Source: Neobacillus sp. WH10 (GTDB taxonomy: Bacteria; Bacillota; Bacilli; Bacillales; Cytobacillaceae). Taken from it: a stretch of DNA of 64,000 nt. Within the stretch, counting starts at the first letter, position 1. Every line of letters begins with the position of its first letter. The stretch covers positions 682,001-746,000 of the forward strand of contig NZ_CP126110.1 of NCBI RefSeq assembly GCF_030123405.1, given 5' to 3'. A program made the position numbers and the translations under genes. Below are positions 9,129 through 17,074 of this stretch, piece after piece. The notes beneath the pieces were generated by a model, which searched no databases, was not told the DNA's origin, and saw nothing but the letters and a program-made list of their open reading frames with translations.

Positions 9129-9175
9129 TTGAAATGATAAAATATGGTACTAAACTAATGTAGCTGTGGTATGGC

Positions 9176-9215
9176 AAAGGAATCCCTTAAACTGAAACAT
9201 GAGGGATTCCTTTTT
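9176..9215 (+). terminator. Intrinsic terminator after the Gfo/Idh/MocA gene
   Basis: A 12-bp perfect stem (AAAGGAATCCCT with AGGGATTCCTTT) around a 14-base loop, followed by T-rich sequence, about 50 bp after the stop codon. Confidence 0.85.
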
Positions 9216-9362
9216 CTATATGAAAATTACGTTAATAAGCTGTTGAAATATATAAGTCAAGTTGTAGAAATCTAATCTAACTATTAGCCAGCAAAAAAGA
9301 AGCTAGATTAGGCTATTTTCCTCTGGGTAGTTTTTCCTCATAAAAATGTTTGCGTTTACATA

Positions 9363-9390
9363 TTGTATTATTACAGATTAGTGGTATGAT
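9363..9390 (+). promoter_or_regulatory. Probable promoter of the GlcNAc-type PTS operon
   Basis: TTGTAT at 9363-9368, 16-base spacer and an extended -10 (TGG then TATGAT at 9385-9390). It lies about 20 bases before the RAT element. The hexosaminidase leader at 23286-23313 has the same layout with the same spacer length, which supports the assignment. Confidence 0.55.
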
Positions 9391-9410
9391 AATGTTACAA
9401 GTTTAATATC

Positions 9411-9496
9411 GATCACATGTTACTGATACGATCAGGCATGGTGGTAAAATGAATGGATTTCTACATCCGTTTATTTGTACCTCCATGCCTTTTTTG
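9411..9496 (+). promoter_or_regulatory. RAT antiterminator overlapping an intrinsic terminator (BglG-type control)
   Basis: 9411-9440 contains ACTGATACGATCAGGCATG, a ribonucleic antiterminator of the GlcT/SacT/LicT type. Its 3' part is also the 5' arm of a terminator: AGGCATGGTGGTA (9434-9446) pairs with TACCTCCATGCCT (9478-9490), followed by a T run. Binding of a BglG-family protein to the RAT would block the terminator and let the PTS genes be transcribed. A gene for such a protein is convergent at 11743-12561. The same element precedes the hexosaminidase gene at 23335-23414. Confidence 0.88.
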
Positions 9497-9550
9497 TTAT
9501 TTTTTACATCTTCTGGGAACCATAAACAAAAAAGCAAAGGAGTAATAGTA

Positions 9551-10039
9551 ATGCGATTTAATTTTTTTAAAAAGGAATCAGTTGATTTTTATATACCAGT
9601 TAGTGGCAAGATAATTCCTCTCGAGGAAGTACCAGATCCCGTTTTTAGTCAAAAGATGATGGGAGAAGGGATTGCGGTGATGCCGGAAAAAGGAGATATT
9701 GTTTCTCCAGTAAAGGGGACCGTTATTCTTGTAGCAGCTACTAAGCATGCAGTTGGTCTTCGTGCCGATGATGGATCGGAAATTCTTATCCATGTCGGGT
9801 TAGAAACGGTCGCCTTGGAAGGAAAGGGCTTCAATGTTGCTGTCAACGAGGGGGACAAAGTTTCTGCTGGGCAACTACTAATAGAGGTTGATTGGGAATA
9901 TATTAGTACAAATGCCAAAAGCACTATTACTCCGATTGTCATTACCAACAGTCAAGAAGGTAAAAAGCAATATGTTTTCACCGAGGAAAAGGAAGGGACT
10001 GCCGGCAAGACGGTTCTATTCACGGCTGCTGCTAAGTAA
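9551..10039 (+). CDS. PTS glucose/GlcNAc-family EIIA component
   Basis: A 162-residue soluble EIIA of the glucose superfamily. The ATG at 9551 follows AAAGGAGTAATAGTA; longer in-frame starts run back through the terminator and are not credible. The phosphorylatable histidine is His81 in ILIHVGLETVALEGKGF, and the second active-site histidine is in ATKHAVG. It would accept phosphate from HPr and pass it to the EIIB domain of the EIICB at 10236-11684. Separate EIIA and EIICB genes are less common than one fused EIICBA chain, but the adjacency and shared leader show they work together. Confidence 0.88.
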   Translation: MRFNFFKKESVDFYIPVSGKIIPLEEVPDPVFSQKMMGEGIAVMPEKGDIVSPVKGTVILVAATKHAVGLRADDGSEILIHVGLETVALEGKGFNVAVNEGDKVSAGQLLIEVDWEYISTNAKSTITPIVITNSQEGKKQYVFTEEKEGTAGKTVLFTAAAK

Positions 10040-10045
10040 TTCAAG

Positions 10046-10085
10046 AAGTGAAGTGCTACGTTCGACTTACAGCAGCACTTCACTT
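10046..10085 (+). terminator. Hairpin between the EIIA and EIICB genes
   Basis: A perfect 12-bp inverted repeat (AAGTGAAGTGCT at 10046-10057 with its complement at 10074-10085) followed by only a short T stretch. It begins right after the EIIA stop. It may be a weak attenuator or an mRNA-stabilising hairpin that sets the ratio of EIIA to EIICB. Confidence 0.55.
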
Positions 10086-10109
10086 TTAGAAAAATACTTT
10101 AAGGAGGTG

Positions 10110-10163
10110 ATGGACAAAATAGTAAGACTGATTCAAAAGCTGCTATTCGTCATTCTTTTGTAG
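10110..10163 (+). CDS. Possible 17-residue micro-ORF behind an extended Shine-Dalgarno
   Basis: AAGGAGGTGAT at 10101-10111 matches the 16S rRNA 3' end over 11 bases, an unusually long match. The only nearby ATG (10110) overlaps it and would encode MDKIVRLIQKLLFVILL, a small hydrophobic or amphipathic peptide. The spacing is too short for ordinary initiation, so this may be a ribosome standby or binding site and not a gene. It lies between the intercistronic hairpin and the EIICB gene. Confidence 0.2.
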   Translation: MDKIVRLIQKLLFVILL

Positions 10164-10235
10164 AAATTATTCATTTTCATTGGTAGTGTTTTCAGATGTT
10201 TAGTAGTTTGATTAAAATTTATAGGGGGTAAAAAC

Positions 10236-11684
10236 ATGAAGAAATATTTTCAAAGACTTGGCCGCTCATTGATGCTGCCTGTAGCCGTATTACCGGCTGC
10301 TGCCATTTTATTGGGTTTAGGCTATTGGATTGACCCTACAGGATGGGGTGCAGATAGTCCATTTGCTGCCTTTTTAATTAAAGCAGGGGGCTCTATTATC
10401 GATAATATTCCAATTCTTTTCGCAGTTGGAGTTGCGTTAGGAATGGCCAAAGAAAAGGATGGCTCATCGGCGCTTAGCGGTTTGGTTGCCTACTTGGTTG
10501 TAACAACCTTGCTTTCAACCAACTCGGTTGCATTGCTGCAGGGAATTGATGCAGCTAAAGTAGATCCTGCGTTTGCGAAAATCGGAAATGCCTTTGTTGG
10601 ACTTCTTTCAGGTATAGTCGCTTCGATGATGTACAATCGTTTTAGTCATGTAAAACTACCTGACGCATTTGCCTTCTTTAGTGGGAAACGTCTGGTGCCA
10701 ATTATGACAGCGGTTGCAATGCTGGTGGTTTCTGCAGTCTTATTCTTTGTATGGCCTGTCGTTTATACAGGGTTAGTTTCTTTCGGTACAGGAATGAGTA
10801 AATTAGGTTATATAGGTGCTGGCTTATATGGCTTCTTCAACCGACTCTTAATTCCAACAGGGCTACACCATGCTTTAAACTCTGTCTTCTGGTTTGATGT
10901 TGCCGGAATCAATGATATCGGTAACTTCTTGTCTGGTAAAGGTGAAAAAGGGGTTACAGGTATGTATCAAGCAGGCTTTTTCCCAATTATGATGTTTGGG
11001 CTGCCTGCAGCAGCATTAGCGATGGTTCATACTGCAAAAACGAAAAAGAAAAAGCAAGTAGCTTCCTTAATGCTTGCAGCTGGTTTCGCTTCCTTCTTGA
11101 CTGGGGTTACAGAACCAATTGAATTTGCTTTCATGTTCTTAGCACCAATGCTTTATCTTGTACATGCCGTTTTAACTGGTCTTTCCTTAGCGATTGCAGC
11201 GGCATTCCATTGGACAGCAGGATTTGCCTTTAGTGCAGGATTCATCGACTTTTTCTTAAGTTTAAAAAATCCAATGGCAAATCAACCATATTGGTTAATT
11301 GTTCAAGGACTAGTATTTGCAGTCATTTACTACTTCTTGTTCCGTTTCATCATTACGAAATTCAACTTAAAAACTCCTGGTCGTGAAGACGATGATGATG
11401 AGGTTGAAGAGGTTTCTCTTGCTAAGGGTGATAACAAATTTGCTGCAATGGCCGCTCAAATTTATGAAGGCTTAGGCGGGGATGCGAATGTAACAGGTGT
11501 TGATAATTGTGTTACACGTCTAAGAATGGAAGTAAAAGACATGAATGCCGTCGACCAAAAGAAAATTAAAGCGACAGGCGTACCGGGAATCAATATCGTC
11601 GGCCCGCAAAGCATTCAGGTTATTGTTGGTACTAATGTGCAATTTGTTGCTGATGAAATTATCAAAATCCGCAAGAAAAAGTAG
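10236..11684 (+). CDS. nagE: PTS N-acetylglucosamine-type EIICB permease
   Basis: A 482-residue protein with about ten membrane segments forming the EIIC domain (residues 1 to about 370), an acidic linker (EDDDDEVEEV) and a C-terminal EIIB domain with the phosphorylatable Cys425 in DNCVTRLRMEV. It imports and phosphorylates a sugar, using the separate EIIA at 9551-10039. The N-terminus (FQRLGRSLMLPVAVLPAAAI) and the GLHHALNSVFWFDVAG region resemble GlcNAc-type more than glucose-type EIIC. The RAT leader shared with a GH20 hexosaminidase also points to GlcNAc. Glucose cannot be fully excluded from sequence reading alone. Its start follows ATAGGGGGT. Confidence 0.85.
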   Translation: MKKYFQRLGRSLMLPVAVLPAAAILLGLGYWIDPTGWGADSPFAAFLIKAGGSIIDNIPILFAVGVALGMAKEKDGSSALSGLVAYLVVTTLLSTNSVALLQGIDAAKVDPAFAKIGNAFVGLLSGIVASMMYNRFSHVKLPDAFAFFSGKRLVPIMTAVAMLVVSAVLFFVWPVVYTGLVSFGTGMSKLGYIGAGLYGFFNRLLIPTGLHHALNSVFWFDVAGINDIGNFLSGKGEKGVTGMYQAGFFPIMMFGLPAAALAMVHTAKTKKKKQVASLMLAAGFASFLTGVTEPIEFAFMFLAPMLYLVHAVLTGLSLAIAAAFHWTAGFAFSAGFIDFFLSLKNPMANQPYWLIVQGLVFAVIYYFLFRFIITKFNLKTPGREDDDDEVEEVSLAKGDNKFAAMAAQIYEGLGGDANVTGVDNCVTRLRMEVKDMNAVDQKKIKATGVPGINIVGPQSIQVIVGTNVQFVADEIIKIRKKK

Positions 11685-11710
11685 AAGTATCATAGCATGA
11701 AATAGATGCA

Positions 11711-11745
11711 AAAACGCCTGGAATTTGAAGTCCAGGCGTTTTTTA
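11711..11745. terminator. Bidirectional terminator between the PTS and antiterminator genes
   Basis: AAAAACGCCTGGA and TCCAGGCGTTTTTT pair around a short loop between two convergent genes. A-rich and T-rich flanks on both sides allow termination in both directions. It touches the stop codon of the antiterminator gene. Confidence 0.85.
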
Positions 11746-12561
11746 TCGTTTTCTTAATCTTTCGATGTGAAGAGTTAAGTAGCCGAGTTCATGCTCAGGA
11801 AGGTGGATACCGTGATTTAGTGAAAGGTCTTTGGAAAGCTTTTTTGCACAGTTGTAGGCCAGTGTGAATTTATTGTTGATCATTTTCAGCATCTCATCAT
11901 CGATGGTATTCGGCTCCCCATTGCTAATCCTTGAAAGAGCAAAACGGAGATGGGTCATTAAGCGCTGATAAGAAAGATCGTCTTCGTTTATTTCAATATG
12001 TAAGTAATCCTTAATCGTCTGAACCATATCACCAATGATCGCTGTTTGCCGTAGCGTCTGCTTCATGTCCCCGCCTTGAAGATTAGCGGTGTGAAGATGA
12101 AGGGCGATAAAGGCTGCTTCATCCACAGGCATCTTGATGCTTGTCTTTTTCTCAATATGCCTAAGCGCCCACAGTCCGATATCAAATTCCTTCTTATAAA
12201 GTATTTTTATTTCATGAAGAAGCTTATTCTTTAGATTGATTCCATCACGTACACGTTCAATGGCAAAGGATAAGTGGTCGGTAAGGGCAATGTGAATATG
12301 GTCGTTTAATTTGCTTCCAAGGGATTCTTCGGCGTAGGTGATAATTTCTTCTGAGAGGGCAAAATGCTCTTCAGGTATTTGAAGAAGCAGCTGCTGAAAT
12401 CTTTCATTTTCCTTCATGACAAATAGTTTTTCAATTTTACTAGGGTTAATAATATCGTTTTTCTTTTTCTGAAATGCAATTCCCGCCCCAATGGCAATTT
12501 TTTCTACATTATTATCTGTAACGACAACAGCATTGTTATTTAATATTTTTTTTATTTTCAC
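11743..12561 (-). CDS. BglG/LicT-family transcription antiterminator, probably for the GlcNAc PTS regulon
   Basis: A 272-residue RNA-binding antiterminator. The GTG at 12561 is chosen because AAGGAGGT lies just upstream and the protein then begins VKIKKILNNNAVVV, the canonical CAT RNA-binding domain (about residues 1-55). Two PTS regulation domains follow, with conserved histidines in the DHLSFAIERV region, in ALHLHTAN (PRD1) and in HLPEHELGYLTLHI (PRD2). Phosphorylation there by PTS components controls dimerisation. Its likely targets are the RAT elements at 9411 and 23335. No RAT precedes the gene itself. GlcT-type function for glucose is the main alternative. Confidence 0.88.
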   Translation of the reverse strand: MKIKKILNNNAVVVTDNNVEKIAIGAGIAFQKKKNDIINPSKIEKLFVMKENERFQQLLLQIPEEHFALSEEIITYAEESLGSKLNDHIHIALTDHLSFAIERVRDGINLKNKLLHEIKILYKKEFDIGLWALRHIEKKTSIKMPVDEAAFIALHLHTANLQGGDMKQTLRQTAIIGDMVQTIKDYLHIEINEDDLSYQRLMTHLRFALSRISNGEPNTIDDEMLKMINNKFTLAYNCAKKLSKDLSLNHGIHLPEHELGYLTLHIERLRKR

Positions 12562-12619
12562 ATGAAACCACCTCCTTGTTTTTTTGGCCATACTGAAGAT
12601 TAATGTTTAACGATTTTAT

Positions 12620-12662
12620 AAGAATGATTTCAGACTTACGAATTCAGTACAAAATCATTCTT
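12620..12662. repeat. Inverted repeat in the leader of the antiterminator gene
   Basis: A perfect 11-bp inverted repeat (AAGAATGATTT with AAATCATTCTT) around 21 bases, between the probable promoter at 12683-12712 and the start codon at 12561. No T run follows on either strand, so it is not an obvious terminator. It may be an operator or an mRNA stem. Confidence 0.5.
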
Positions 12663-12682
12663 CTACCTTTTAGACTTTCGAC

Positions 12683-12712
12683 ATTATACCACTTTTTCCT
12701 TCTTTTATTGAA
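12683..12712 (-). promoter_or_regulatory. Probable promoter of the antiterminator gene
   Basis: On the minus strand TTCAAT (12712-12707), an 18-base spacer and an extended -10 (TGG then TATAAT, 12688-12683), about 120 bases before the GTG start. Confidence 0.5.
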
Positions 12713-12826
12713 GTTAATCAGGAAAAAACAGTCGAACGTGCGGTTTTAATGTCTTTTTTTTGAAAAATGGTATAATTTAGATTTGGAATTGTAGCTGTTT
12801 TAAATAAACGCGAATAGGTGTAAGCG

Positions 12827-13438
12827 ATGAAAGAACATTATTATGATAAATTATTAAACATAAAAACGAAGGGAGATAAAAATGAGGGAGGGGCCGACAA
12901 CAAGTCCTTACATTATCATCCCTATGAGCCCACACCTTATAGTGCACTGGAAGAATTATTTCGTCATTATGAAGTGAAAAGCAGTGATCGGGTAGTTGAT
13001 TTTGGGTGTGGGAAAGGGAGATTGAATTTTTATATTCACTATTTTTTTCATGCAACTGTTGCTGGGGTGGAGATGAATGAGACTCTTTTTCAAGCGGCAG
13101 TTAGGAATCTTGAAAGTTATGTGAGGAAAAAAGGCCGGGATCAAATTAAGTTTGTTTGCTGCCTGGCAGAGGAGTATGAGATTGACGAAAGGGATAATCG
13201 CTTCTATTTCTTTAATCCCTTTTCGATTCAAGTGTTTAGGAAGATTGTTAATAATATCTTATTATCAATGGAAGCATCGAAACGGGATATTGAACTGGTG
13301 TTGTATTATCCATCTGAGGATTATATTTATTTTCTCGAAAATCAGACTTCGTTTGAACTAAAAGGGGAAGTCATTTTGCCTCATTTATATGAACATAATT
13401 CAAATGAAAGATTTTTAATTTACCAGCTGCAGTTTTAG
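12827..13438 (+). CDS. Class I SAM-dependent methyltransferase
   Basis: A 203-residue cytoplasmic protein with the SAM-binding motif VVDFGCGKGRLNFYIHY near residues 47-63 and the acidic post-I position in VAGVEMNETLF. This is the Rossmann methyltransferase fold. The substrate is unknown; the family is seen in Bacillaceae as a short stand-alone methyltransferase. An extended -10 (TGG then TATAAT at 12771-12776) lies about 50 bases upstream, without a clear -35. A modest AGGTG site precedes the ATG. It ends 20 bp before the LytTR gene, so the two may be co-transcribed. Confidence 0.75.
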   Translation: MKEHYYDKLLNIKTKGDKNEGGADNKSLHYHPYEPTPYSALEELFRHYEVKSSDRVVDFGCGKGRLNFYIHYFFHATVAGVEMNETLFQAAVRNLESYVRKKGRDQIKFVCCLAEEYEIDERDNRFYFFNPFSIQVFRKIVNNILLSMEASKRDIELVLYYPSEDYIYFLENQTSFELKGEVILPHLYEHNSNERFLIYQLQF

Positions 13439-13458
13439 CGGGAGGGAGGGGTTTCTGT

Positions 13459-14103
13459 ATGGAGAGTATTACGGTTGTTTCACTGCTAGATGTAATCAGT
13501 GAGTTGTTTTCGGAGGAGATTTCGATTGCGGTTTCGAATACGAAGGAATATATTTATTATCGCCCGAGTAAGCGAATTGATTTAAAAATCACGCCGGGTG
13601 ATCCTTTGAAGGAAGGAACGATTGCCTATAAGGCGATTCATTCGAAACAAAAAATCTCTGAATTTATTAATCGTGATTTGTTTGGGGTTCCCTATCATGG
13701 TATGGCGGTACCGTTTTTTCACGAAGGGAAATTGGAAGGCTGTGTGACGGCGATCTTCCCGGCCTTAACGAGCGGAAAGCTGGTGGTGACTATCAAAACT
13801 CAAGATGGCTGGATTCCTGTGCCTTTTTCAAAAGTGATTTATCTGGAAGCAAAGGATAAAAAGACATATGTCTCGACCAAGGAACATAGTGGTACACATA
13901 AAAACTCGTTGCAGGAATTTGAGTTCCTTTTACCAAAGGATTATTTTATCCGCTGCCACCGCTCGTTTATCGTGAATGTCAATCATATTAAAGAGATTTT
14001 CCCTGATTCTCATTCGACCTTTATCCTTTCAATGGATAATGGGGATCGGGTGCCTGTGAGCCAATCTTATTCCAGTTATTTTCGCAGACTATTAGGATTT
14101 TAG
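13459..14103 (+). CDS. LytTR-domain transcriptional regulator, adjacent to a CoA transferase
   Basis: A 214-residue protein. The C-terminal ~100 residues form a LytTR DNA-binding domain (IPVPFSKVIYLEAKDKKTYV, then FIRCHRSFIVNVNHI). The first ~110 residues are not a response-regulator receiver (no phospho-Asp pocket) but look like a small-ligand or PAS/GAF-like domain (KEYIYYRPSKRIDLKI, FGVPYHGMAVPFF). It has no membrane segment. GGGAGGGAGGGG precedes the start. It lies 131 bp before a succinyl/acetyl-CoA transferase and probably controls it in response to an acyl or short-chain metabolite, which is inference from position. Confidence 0.78.
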   Translation: MESITVVSLLDVISELFSEEISIAVSNTKEYIYYRPSKRIDLKITPGDPLKEGTIAYKAIHSKQKISEFINRDLFGVPYHGMAVPFFHEGKLEGCVTAIFPALTSGKLVVTIKTQDGWIPVPFSKVIYLEAKDKKTYVSTKEHSGTHKNSLQEFEFLLPKDYFIRCHRSFIVNVNHIKEIFPDSHSTFILSMDNGDRVPVSQSYSSYFRRLLGF

Positions 14104-14234
14104 AAAAATTCTGTTTAAGACCGTGATAATGCTGTTTTATCTGAATTTTCCGTAATGTATTCCCGAAATCCCTAGTTGATAAACTTTATCGGTTAAAATT
14201 ATCTTAATATTTCACTTGGGGAGTGGGATGAAAG

Positions 14235-15749
14235 ATGGAGAATAAATTTGAACGGATTCGGGATCAACGTCTTTGGGATCGTGTAGTGACTCCTGAAGAG
14301 GCTGCATCATGGATTGAAGATGGCATGACATTGGGGTTAAGCGGATTTACACGTGCTGGCGATGTGAAAGCGGTACCATTCGCTTTAGTGAAACGCGCTG
14401 AGACAGAAACCTTTAAAGTAAATGTCTATACGGGAGCTTCTTTAGGCTCCGATGTTGATAAGTTGTTTTCCGAGGCTGGGATTCTTAGGAAAAGACTTCC
14501 ATTCCAGGCAGATCCGACAATGCGCAGCAAAATCAATAATGGGGAAATGATGTTTGTTGACCAGCACTTGTCGCATACGGCTGAATTAGTAAGAGCAGGC
14601 GTAATGGAACCTGTTGATTTCGCAATTTTGGAAGCGTTCTCAGTAACAGAAGATGGGATGGTGATTCCAACCACCTCGGTTGGAAATTCTTTATCATTTG
14701 CCTTGAATGCCAAATCAATCATTATCGAAATCAATTTAGCACATCAAGTTAATCTTGAGGGGTTACATGATTTATACGATCCCGGGAAGCAAGGGGAGAG
14801 GGACCCAATTCCGTTGAAAAAGGCTGATGATCGAATTGGGACGATGGGGATTCCAATTGATATCGAGAAGGTAAGAGGGATTGTGTTTACGAATCAGCTT
14901 GACTCACCATCAACGATTGTTCCACCTGATGAAGAAACTGTGATTATGGCGAATCACCTAATTGAATTTTTACGTACGGAAGTGAAGGCTGGCCGGCTGA
15001 CGGAACGCCTTGCCCCGCTGCAGTCGGGGATTGGCTCGGTTGCAAATGCTGTTTTGCATGGCATGTTAGATTCAGAGTTTACTGACTTGGAGGTTTATTC
15101 TGAGGTATTACAGGATGCAGTTTTTGATTTAATCGATGCCGGTAAGGTTCGTTTCGCATCCTGCTGTTCGATTACCCTTTCCGATGGAAAAATGAAAGAG
15201 GTTTATGGGAATTTTGAAAAATACCGTGATCGCTTAATCATGCGGCCGCAGGAGATATCTAATCATCCGGAAATCATCCGCCGACTCGGCTTAATCTCGA
15301 TAAATACAGCGCTGGAGTTAGATATCTATGGCAATGTCAATTCCACTCATGTTTCAGGGACGAAAATGATGAACGGAATCGGGGGTTCAGGTGATTTTGC
15401 ACGCAATGCCCGCCTAGCCATATTCGTGACGAAATCGATTGCCAAAGGTGGTAAGATTTCGAGCATTGTCCCATTTGTTTCACACGTAGATCATACCGAG
15501 CATGATGTCGATGTAATTGTTACTGAGCAGGGGTATGCCGACTTACGCGGTTTGGCACCAAGACAGAGAGTTGAATTAATTATCGAACGATGTGCTCATC
15601 CAATGTATCGTGAGCAGCTTCGTGAATATTACCAGGAGGCGCTTGAGAGAGGCGGCCAAACCCCGCATGTGCTGGAGAAGGCTTTTTCCTGGCACACTAA
15701 TTATGCTGCTAAAGGAACCATGTTGCAGCTGGTTGGGGAAACCGTTTAA
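14235..15749 (+). CDS. Succinyl-CoA:acetate CoA-transferase / acetyl-CoA hydrolase family
   Basis: A 504-residue cytoplasmic enzyme of the Ach1/Cat1 family (YgfH/ScpC/AarC type). It moves CoA between succinyl-CoA or propionyl-CoA and acetate or succinate. The N-terminus (WIEDGMTLGLSGFTRAGD) and the later G-rich motif (MNGIGGSGDFARNA) are characteristic. The catalytic glutamate of this family is expected in the central region near IEFLR to EVLQDAV, but I did not assign it. Expression probably depends on the LytTR protein just upstream, and a terminator follows at 15789. Family assignment is firm; the preferred acyl donor is not determined. Confidence 0.88.
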   Translation: MENKFERIRDQRLWDRVVTPEEAASWIEDGMTLGLSGFTRAGDVKAVPFALVKRAETETFKVNVYTGASLGSDVDKLFSEAGILRKRLPFQADPTMRSKINNGEMMFVDQHLSHTAELVRAGVMEPVDFAILEAFSVTEDGMVIPTTSVGNSLSFALNAKSIIIEINLAHQVNLEGLHDLYDPGKQGERDPIPLKKADDRIGTMGIPIDIEKVRGIVFTNQLDSPSTIVPPDEETVIMANHLIEFLRTEVKAGRLTERLAPLQSGIGSVANAVLHGMLDSEFTDLEVYSEVLQDAVFDLIDAGKVRFASCCSITLSDGKMKEVYGNFEKYRDRLIMRPQEISNHPEIIRRLGLISINTALELDIYGNVNSTHVSGTKMMNGIGGSGDFARNARLAIFVTKSIAKGGKISSIVPFVSHVDHTEHDVDVIVTEQGYADLRGLAPRQRVELIIERCAHPMYREQLREYYQEALERGGQTPHVLEKAFSWHTNYAAKGTMLQLVGETV

Positions 15750-15788
15750 CCCCATATCTAAATAAAAGATCACAATACAAACTACAAC

Positions 15789-15823
15789 AAACGCTTTGAG
15801 CCATCATATCAAAGCGTTTTTCC
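15789..15823 (+). terminator. Intrinsic terminator after the CoA-transferase gene
   Basis: AACGCTTTGA (15790-15799) pairs with TCAAAGCGTT (15809-15818) around a 9-base loop and is followed by T-rich sequence. Confidence 0.85.
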
Positions 15824-15870
15824 TTTTCCAATGATATAATTGTTGTATATTTATGGGAGAAATAGTATTA

Positions 15871-15886
15871 AGGGTGTCAGGCACCA
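15871..15886. repeat. Half copy of the GGTGTCAGGCACC palindrome
   Basis: AGGGTGTCAGGCACCA stands alone without its partner arm or inner palindrome, 24 bases before the DUF418 start codon. It is a truncated copy of the repeat family. Confidence 0.7.
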
Positions 15887-15909
15887 TTTACACTATAAAG
15901 GAGAAGGTA

Positions 15910-15993
15910 ATGGTTGAAAGTAAACAGGAAATGGTTGAAAGTAAACAGGAAATGGTTAGAAGTAATCAGGTAATGGATGTAGGTAAACGAATT
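15910..15993 (+). repeat. In-frame 21-bp tandem repeat at the DUF418 start
   Basis: Four 21-bp units at 15910, 15931, 15952 and 15973, each beginning with ATG. The first two are identical, the third has three or four changes, and the fourth is strongly diverged. The length keeps the frame, so copy-number change would alter only the N-terminus and the choice among four possible starts. Confidence 0.85.
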
Positions 15994-16995
15994 GATATGC
16001 TGGATTATTTAAGAGGGTTTGCACTGATGGGGATTATTTTGGTGAATATTATACCGTTGCTGTCGGTGAAACTGCCTTCGCCTCACACCATTGAGGCCTC
16101 TTACTGGAGGTTTTTATATTTATTTGTGGAAGGGCGCTTCTATACGATATTTACCTTTTTGTTTGGGGTTGGATTTTATATTTTTATCACACGGGCCAAT
16201 GCAAAAGGAAGGAATGGATATGTTTTATTCCTAAGGCGTATTATTGCCTTATTTATCATGGGCTTGGTCCATGTGCAGTTCCATCCAGGCGAAGCGTTAA
16301 CGGTTTACGCAATATGCGGGCTATTTATTTTGCCATTTTACAAAGCGAATAGGGTAGTTAATCTTGTGTTTGGAACCGCCATGTTAATCGTTATGGGGAT
16401 TTTTTCATTCAAACTCTTTATGGTTATTCCTCTGATGTTATTGGGAATTGCAGCAGGTCAATTTCATGTATTTGAGGAGCTATCCAAAAAACGTAATAAG
16501 GTAATCCTTTTTACAAGTATCATGTTTGGTTTAAGTATTTTAGGCCTTATTTATCAATATCAATATGCCCCGGGTGTATTTCGTAATGGTTCGGAAATAG
16601 ACTTCCAGGCGATGCAGAAATTTTTAAGCATTGGGATTTCAATCGGACCGATTATCTCGGCTTTTTATGTTGGGCTCCTTATGTTACTGTTGCAATCTTC
16701 ATTTTTTCAAAAGCTGCTATCCCCATTAAAAAGCTACGGACGGATGGCGCTAACAAACTATATTTCGCAAACAGCCTTAATCTATCTGGCTGGTAATATG
16801 CTAAATTTATTCAACAATATTACCTATATACAATCTCTTTACCTATGTTTAACGATCTACATCATCCAGTTTATATTTAGCACAATCTGGCTGCACTTTT
16901 TTCGATATGGTCCATTGGAATGGATATGGAGAATGGTTACCTATTTAGAAATACCGCCACTTAGAAAAAGAACAAAAACCATTAGTTGTGACTAA
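15910..16995 (+). CDS. DUF418 (YeiB-like) multi-pass membrane protein with repeated N-terminus
   Basis: A 361-residue protein starting at ATG 15910, preceded by AAAGGAGAAGGTA; an earlier in-frame ATG at 15853 would translate through a repeat element and is unlikely. RIDMLDYLRGFALMGIILVN opens the first of about ten membrane segments and is typical of the DUF418/YeiB family, whose C-terminal part (MALTNYISQTALIY) is also seen here. The function of the family is unknown; some relatives adjoin acyltransferases or transport genes. The first 21 residues are three copies of a 7-residue unit (MVESKQE, MVESKQE, MVRSNQV) not expected in the family. Confidence 0.82.
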   Translation: MVESKQEMVESKQEMVRSNQVMDVGKRIDMLDYLRGFALMGIILVNIIPLLSVKLPSPHTIEASYWRFLYLFVEGRFYTIFTFLFGVGFYIFITRANAKGRNGYVLFLRRIIALFIMGLVHVQFHPGEALTVYAICGLFILPFYKANRVVNLVFGTAMLIVMGIFSFKLFMVIPLMLLGIAAGQFHVFEELSKKRNKVILFTSIMFGLSILGLIYQYQYAPGVFRNGSEIDFQAMQKFLSIGISIGPIISAFYVGLLMLLLQSSFFQKLLSPLKSYGRMALTNYISQTALIYLAGNMLNLFNNITYIQSLYLCLTIYIIQFIFSTIWLHFFRYGPLEWIWRMVTYLEIPPLRKRTKTISCD

Positions 16996-17010
16996 TAAGC
17001 TTAACAATGG

Positions 17011-17072
17011 GGGTGTCAGGCACCAATGGAAATGGACAAATGTCCTTTCAGGGTGCCTGACACCCTTTTTTT
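17011..17072 (+). terminator. Palindromic repeat/terminator after the DUF418 gene
   Basis: GGGTGTCAGGCACC and its complement GGTGCCTGACACCC flank an inner palindrome with GGACA and TGTCC; seven T follow. It is a full copy of the repeat family, 15 bp after the stop codon, and likely acts as the terminator. Confidence 0.82.
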
Positions 17073-17074
17073 AT

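Noticed and set aside
9449..9550. N-terminal extension of the EIIA protein
   Set aside because: It would translate through the RAT/terminator; the ATG at 9551 has a proper ribosome binding site and gives the normal family length.
12620..12662. RAT or terminator for the antiterminator gene
   Set aside because: The sequence has no GATACGATCAGGCATG-like core and no T run on the minus strand after the stem.
15910..15993. Phase-variable frameshift repeat
   Set aside because: The unit is 21 bp, so copy-number change cannot shift the frame.
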